From: Oreohelix idahoensis | Taxonomy: Eukaryota; Mollusca; Gastropoda; Stylommatophora; Oreohelicidae | Direction: 5' to 3' | Assembly: GCA_024509875.1 (NCBI GenBank) | Contig: JAMPIV010019080.1 | Location: forward strand, 62,001 to 126,000 | DNA length: 64,000 bases | Shown: positions 59,170-64,000 of the stretch, in pieces | Layout of the letters: each line of letters begins with the position of its first letter | Numbering within the stretch: the first letter of the stretch is position 1 | Made by a program: the position numbers and the translations under genes | Notes under the pieces: generated by a model | What the model saw: only the letters and a program-made list of their open reading frames with translations | What the model was told of the DNA's origin: nothing | Database searches by the model: none

Positions 59170-61981
59170 AAAGGAGGAGGATAATCCAATAAATACTCAC
59201 CCAGATGAGATGAGGAAGGCACAGGCTGAGGACAAAACACTCAAGCCATGTTTCAAGAAGTTGCCCAAATCTCATACACCTCCAGGCAAGGGAGAGTTTT
59301 ATATGAAGAACAAACTGATATATAGGAAGGCTGGATCTGAATCCAATGGTCACGGACAGCTGGTCCTTCCCACTTCATATAGGACTAAAGTGTTGGAACT
59401 AGGGCATGCGATTCCCTTCAGTGGTCATATGGGAATCAGCGCAACAGGACAGCGAATAGCTTGTCATTATTTCTGGCCAGGAATAACTGAAGATATCAAA
59501 CGATATGTAAAATCCTGTCCAGAGTGCCAACGAGTAGCACCTAAACATTGGACTGCACCAGCAACTCTGGGGGAAATGCCCATAGTGGGAACACCCTTTG
59601 AGAGAGTTGCCGTGGATCTTGTGGGACCTCTCACCCGAACCAAGAGAAGGAACAGCTACATTCTGACTCTGGTGGACACTTGTTCTATGTGGGGAGAGGC
59701 AGTAGCCCTGTCATCGATTGATTCTAAACATGTGGCAGAGGCATTGCTCACAATTTTCACAAGGTTAGGCTTTCCCAATCAAATCTTGACTGATAATGGC
59801 TCTCAGTTCAAGGGGAAACTAACTGAAGAAGTTTTCAGGATCTTCCAGGCCAAACACTTCCATTGTAGTGTGTACCATCCCCAAGGGAACGGCCAAGTGG
59901 AAAGATTTAACGGCACGTTGATGTCGATCCTGAGAAAGTTGGCACACGAAAAACCAGATACATGGGACCAGTACCTGCACGCCGCCCTCTTTGCTTATCG
60001 GGAGGTACCCCATAGTTCAACCGGTATGGCCCCGGCAACATTATTGTTTGGAAGGCCAATAAAAGGTCCACTCGAAGCTTTGTTAAGAACGTGGACTGAT
60101 GAAAAGGCAGAGGAAAACATTACATCTTCATACCAATATGTGAATGAGCTGACCACTCGTTTAAAAACTGGCTGGAAACTTGCCAATGAAAATTTGAAAC
60201 AAGCCAGGAAGAAACATGCTGCCTATTATAACAGGAAGGCGAAAGACAGAGATTTGGCTGTGGGAGAGAAGGTACTGCTTCTTCTCCCCGGGAGTCAGAA
60301 TAAGTTACAGATTGGATGGCAAGGTCCATATACAGTTTTAGAGAAGGTGTCTAGAACAAATTATAAGATAGATAAGAAGGGGAAAGAAAAAAAAATCTAT
60401 CATGTGAATCTCCTGAAGAAATATTTGGAAAGAGAACATCAGGAAGAGACACACTTGTTGACCTTGTCCATCGCCATGGAGATGAAAAAGGAACCACTTT
60501 CATCATTTGAATATCCATTACACCCCTGTGAGACAGCAGCACAGGTGAAAATCAGTACACATTTAACAAAAACTCAGAAAGAGAGAGTGCAACAGGTTCT
60601 AAATAATCATGCAGAGGTGTTAACAGACCGACCAGGGCATACAAACCTATTGGAATATGATATGAAACTGATAGACCCCACACCTGTCTGTATGAAACCA
60701 TATTCGATTCCGTTTGCTAAGGAGAAAGCTTTGAAGGAAGAGATAGACTATCTATTGAAGGAAGGAATTATTTCACACAGTGAATCCTCATATAGTTCCG
60801 GTGTTGTACTCTTAAGGAAGCCCTCTGGAGAACATAGACTCTGTATAGATTACAGGAGACTGAATGCTATTACAGAAGGACAGGTGGATCCATTGCCGGA
60901 TACAAATCAGCTGTTTGCCAGACTAAATAAAGCTAAATATTTCTCAAAAGTGGATCTGAGTAAAGGATACTATCAGATTCCAGTAAAGCCTGAGGTTAGA
61001 CCATACCTAGCTTTTAGTACCTCAGAAGGACACTATGAGTTTAATAGATTGCCATTTGGATTGAAGAATGCGCCTAGTGTCTTCTCTAGAATGATGAGAA
61101 AATTATTGGACCCTCTGAATAATCCATGTATAACAAATTTCATGGATGATATCCTTATAGCAACAGAAACATTTGAGGAACACATTGACTCTCTGAAGAT
61201 GCTGTTTGATCGACTTAGGGAAGCAAATTTAACAGCCCGACCAACCAAATGTTGCGTTGGATGTAAAGAATTGGAATTTTTGGGACACACAGTTTATCAG
61301 GGAAACATGACCCCTGACCCAAAGAATTTAGAGAAACTAAAGAAAGCCCCGAGACCACAAACCAAGAAGGACGTGAGATCCTTTGTCTCATTATGTGGTT
61401 TCTACCAGAAGTATATCAAAAACTTTAATTCCATATGTGCACCGTTAACTGATTTGACACGTAAAGGACATCCAGATCGCATTACATGGACACCACAATG
61501 TGAAATGGCTTACCAAGAATTGAAGGAAAAGCTCACAAGTAAACCTATTTTGAAATTACCTGACTTAAGTCAAGAATTCATAGTAAGGACGGATGCCAGT
61601 AATATTGGGTTAGGTGCAACTCTACTACAGAAATCAGATGCATTGGATGGGGAATTAAGCCCAGTGGCATATGCTAGCAGAAAATTGAATAAAGCTGAAA
61701 TCAACTACTCAACTAGCGAAAAAGAATGTCTTGCAGTAATATGGGCAATAAAGAAATTCAATATTTATCTGTATGGGAAGGCATTTAAGTTGCAAACGGA
61801 TCACAAACCTTTATCGTTTCTAGACCAGGCTAGGCATGAGAACTCTAGGTTACTCCGATGGTCCTTACTTTTGGCTCCCTATAATTTTAGCATTGAGTAT
61901 ATATCTGGAAAAACAAATTTGGGAGCGGATTTTTTAAGCCGCCATCCGTGTGATGAGAATCACCGTAAACCCCAGAAATAA
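59102..61981 (+). CDS. pol: Element C integrase, reverse transcriptase and RNase H
   Basis: A 959-codon intact frame. By residue: linker from protease (1-95), IN H2C2 zinc domain (His102 ... CPEC about 140), IN catalytic D172, D231 and E267 (D-X58-D-X35-E), GPY-like module WQGPYTVLEKV (about 410), RT with VDLSKGYYQIPV, PFGLKNAPSVF and FMDD at 680-683, RNase H from D831 (RTDASNIGLGA) through KECLAVIWAIKKF and QTDHKPL to LGADFLSRHP. All catalytic residues I looked for are present. IN precedes RT. The real protein is a polyprotein with PR; the listed ATG lies in the PR/IN overlap and is not a true start. Confidence 0.94.
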   Translation: MSSWGNPKRPVILATVQTRSQSKKEEDNPINTHPDEMRKAQAEDKTLKPCFKKLPKSHTPPGKGEFYMKNKLIYRKAGSESNGHGQLVLPTSYRTKVLELGHAIPFSGHMGISATGQRIACHYFWPGITEDIKRYVKSCPECQRVAPKHWTAPATLGEMPIVGTPFERVAVDLVGPLTRTKRRNSYILTLVDTCSMWGEAVALSSIDSKHVAEALLTIFTRLGFPNQILTDNGSQFKGKLTEEVFRIFQAKHFHCSVYHPQGNGQVERFNGTLMSILRKLAHEKPDTWDQYLHAALFAYREVPHSSTGMAPATLLFGRPIKGPLEALLRTWTDEKAEENITSSYQYVNELTTRLKTGWKLANENLKQARKKHAAYYNRKAKDRDLAVGEKVLLLLPGSQNKLQIGWQGPYTVLEKVSRTNYKIDKKGKEKKIYHVNLLKKYLEREHQEETHLLTLSIAMEMKKEPLSSFEYPLHPCETAAQVKISTHLTKTQKERVQQVLNNHAEVLTDRPGHTNLLEYDMKLIDPTPVCMKPYSIPFAKEKALKEEIDYLLKEGIISHSESSYSSGVVLLRKPSGEHRLCIDYRRLNAITEGQVDPLPDTNQLFARLNKAKYFSKVDLSKGYYQIPVKPEVRPYLAFSTSEGHYEFNRLPFGLKNAPSVFSRMMRKLLDPLNNPCITNFMDDILIATETFEEHIDSLKMLFDRLREANLTARPTKCCVGCKELEFLGHTVYQGNMTPDPKNLEKLKKAPRPQTKKDVRSFVSLCGFYQKYIKNFNSICAPLTDLTRKGHPDRITWTPQCEMAYQELKEKLTSKPILKLPDLSQEFIVRTDASNIGLGATLLQKSDALDGELSPVAYASRKLNKAEINYSTSEKECLAVIWAIKKFNIYLYGKAFKLQTDHKPLSFLDQARHENSRLLRWSLLLAPYNFSIEYISGKTNLGADFLSRHPCDENHRKPQK

Positions 61982-62037
61982 TAATAAATTTCTCTATGTG
62001 TATATAGAATAAAGGACTGACATATAATGTCTGTTTT

Positions 62038-62048
62038 AAGAGGGGAGA
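62038..62048 (+). promoter_or_regulatory. Polypurine tract of element C
   Basis: AAGAGGGGAGA directly before the 3' LTR. Confidence 0.88.
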
Positions 62049-64000
62049 TGTCGTGAATTATTCTAATCCCCATATATAAATTAAAACGTAAATGCAAAGC
62101 CTAACAAATAAATTTAATAAAAGGAAAGAAGAATGGTAAAGAACAGTGCTGTCACAATGACTGTACTCGAAATCCCCCTTGTTTCTACTTCGTCGGCAAA
62201 TTGTAACGCTTTCACGTTGATAGTAAAAGCCTACTGTGTCGCTGCACGCTTTCTTCAATGAAACGTGTACTGTATTTCCTGGAAAAACCTTGAGATACGC
62301 AAGCTGATCAATGACCTAAATTTAATATTTCATTCATTCCATTTTATACACGGTGTAACTAAAAGACAGATGGACTAAAGGATAGAGAGAAGGGAGAGGC
62401 AGAAAGCAGGGACACCTGCAACACTAAACACGCGTCGCGCGATACACAATTGCTGCCATCACGCGTGTAAGGCCACATGCACTAACTTTATTTCAAATTG
62501 ACAGTGATAAAATTCACTACCCGTACCAGAGTTAGGTTTTAAAATCCTGAAAAACGCTTATTGGGAAAGATGACATTAGATGGGTTTACGTTTGAAAACA
62601 TGACAGTACCCAGACACCACATGGGGAGTGAAGTGAACAGGAGGTGGTAGAAAATGCACATTTTGAACGCAGCCACCTAGCTCCCTTAAATTCGTATATA
62701 TGGGTTCCTTAGGGTATGCTGACAAAGAATATGTAAAACGTTACGCAAATAGTCTAGGAATTACCAAGTTATGGCCAAAATAAAATAGTGGGGGTGCCTG
62801 ACAGCATGAAATCATTTCTGCTCATAAAATTTTTTTATAACGTGTTTGAAGAAACATTACGTTACGGAAATAGCCTACCATGTTAACTCCTATTTGATTG
62901 GAGCGCAACAAATGAAAGACTAAACACGATTGGTCGGACTATAAATACTATCTTGTGTTGTCAGGGGAAACGTGAGAAAGGGGTACTTTTTTGAAAAGAT
63001 GTGTAGACATGGTTTGATTGGGTAGAGCTACGAATATACTCAATTCAGAGCGTCTGTTCATTGCCACATCTTGTAATAAACCTACTAAGAAACAGTACGT
63101 TGAGCACCAGTGTATATTTTTTATAAAATAAAGCCTGGGACATCGGCAGATCAGATTTGTGCTATATTCATTGCCAGTCAACGAAACTGTTTATTATTAT
63201 TTCCATGAATTGTGGTAAGCTTGAAATATTCAATATCTTTTAATGAAAATTGAATGTAAATTGATAATTTATGTCTGTATATATGTGTGGTTCAGTAGCG
63301 AACATGATGTAAAGCCTATAGTGCTCCAGCCTGAACAGAAGGTGTCGGAGGAAAGTAAAACTGCATGGAATGGCCAAACAGTACACTGACACCTAGATTA
63401 TTAACTAGAAAGAAATAATGCTGGAATTGCAGAGGCGTAGTAACCATTAGGGAGGGAAATACTGGTATAAAGTATTTCAGATGAAGCTGACAGTTGGCCT
63501 AACGCTCTGAACTCAATGTTTGTGATGTATTGTGCTCAGTGTAGAAATGGAGTATAAATTAGTTCTGACGTAGAAGGTACAACCTTCTTGTTTCAGGGAC
63601 CGTGGTCTTAAAGTTATTGAGCAGCAACTGGTCAGAGCTTTGCTGAAGCCAGAGGTGGACAGCATACTCCTTGGTCCATATAGCAACCATTGGGGTGGCT
63701 CCAGAACTCATTTAAATAATCGAGCAGAGGAGTCTTTTACTGCAGTCATCACGCAAGATAAGAGAGTGTGGCCATGGAGCTCAACATTATGTACCCCCAT
63801 CTTAAAATGACATTATAAACTAAAATTAAGAGGGGAATTTAATTGTTTTAATACCAGGAACTGAGAACATCTCCAATACTAGTTCCAATAGAAACAAACT
63901 ATTGAAGTCATGATGACAAATACCAACAGAGCTTGAACAAAACAAAACCAGTATTACCTTATATTACCACTACACAACTGACACACATAGGATACCATTA
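62049..64000 (+). repeat. 3' LTR of element C, cut by the window end
   Basis: Matches 54967-56920 almost base for base. Confidence 0.93.

Larger units (their letters stand above)
54967..64000 (+). mobile_element. Element C, young Gmr1-like Ty3/gypsy retrotransposon (3' end beyond window)
   Basis: LTR, primer-binding site, gag, zinc knuckle-PR, IN-RT-RH, polypurine tract and the first 1,952 bp of the 3' LTR. By eye the two LTRs differ at about 17 positions over those 1,952 bp (about 0.9%), so the insertion is fairly recent. Two single-base run-length changes put the coding region in three frames. It lies in, or abuts, a LINE fragment. Confidence 0.92.

Overview
This window is repeat-rich DNA from an animal genome, most likely an invertebrate; the species cannot be named from the sequence. 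I found no convincing host gene. Almost everything recognisable is retrotransposon: five LTR-element families (called A to E here) and at least three non-LTR (LINE) fragments, many nested in one another. Families A, B, C and D all carry gag, protease (PR), integrase (IN), reverse transcriptase (RT) and RNase H (RH) in that order. IN lies before RT, as in Ty1/copia, but the RT and the GPY-type IN are of Ty3/gypsy kind. That is the hallmark of the Gmr1-like group.

Layout. (1) 1-22,540 is a giant inverted repeat. A minus-strand family A element (A1, 1020-9980) faces a near-identical plus-strand copy (A2, 12529-21525) across a 2.5-kb spacer. Each is flanked on the outside by the same piece of a family C LTR and then by the end of a family B LTR. 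(2) 22022-31133 is a full-length minus-strand family B element with a 5-bp target duplication (GGGAG/GGGAG). It split an older inverted family C LTR (21526-22021 and 31139-32400). (3) That C LTR lies inside the 5' LTR of a decayed family D element (32401-41675). (4) 41676-49,160 is non-coding, with microsatellites, a G27 tract, minisatellites and a plus-strand LINE 3' end inserted into an antisense LINE relic. (5) A second plus-strand LINE (about 49,160-54,966) is split by element E (50057-54196). E has LTRs but no polymerase, and encodes an unusual proline-rich repeat protein. (6) 54967-64000 is a young family C element with LTRs of about 2.4 kb; its 3' LTR runs off the window.

How the parts work. 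In each autonomous element the LTRs carry the transcription signals, the primer-binding site follows the 5' LTR, and the polypurine tract precedes the 3' LTR. Gag would form the particle, PR would cut the polyprotein, RT/RH would copy the RNA, and IN (D-X58-D-X35-E in A2 and C) would insert the DNA. Element E has the LTR frame but no enzymes, so it could only move using enzymes from another element.

Most reading-frame breaks in A, B and C are one- or two-base changes in homopolymer runs. Some may be sequencing or assembly errors. The most unusual items are the palindrome with exchanged LTR markers, the conserved C-X2-C-X13-C-G-H motif in A and B, and element E.
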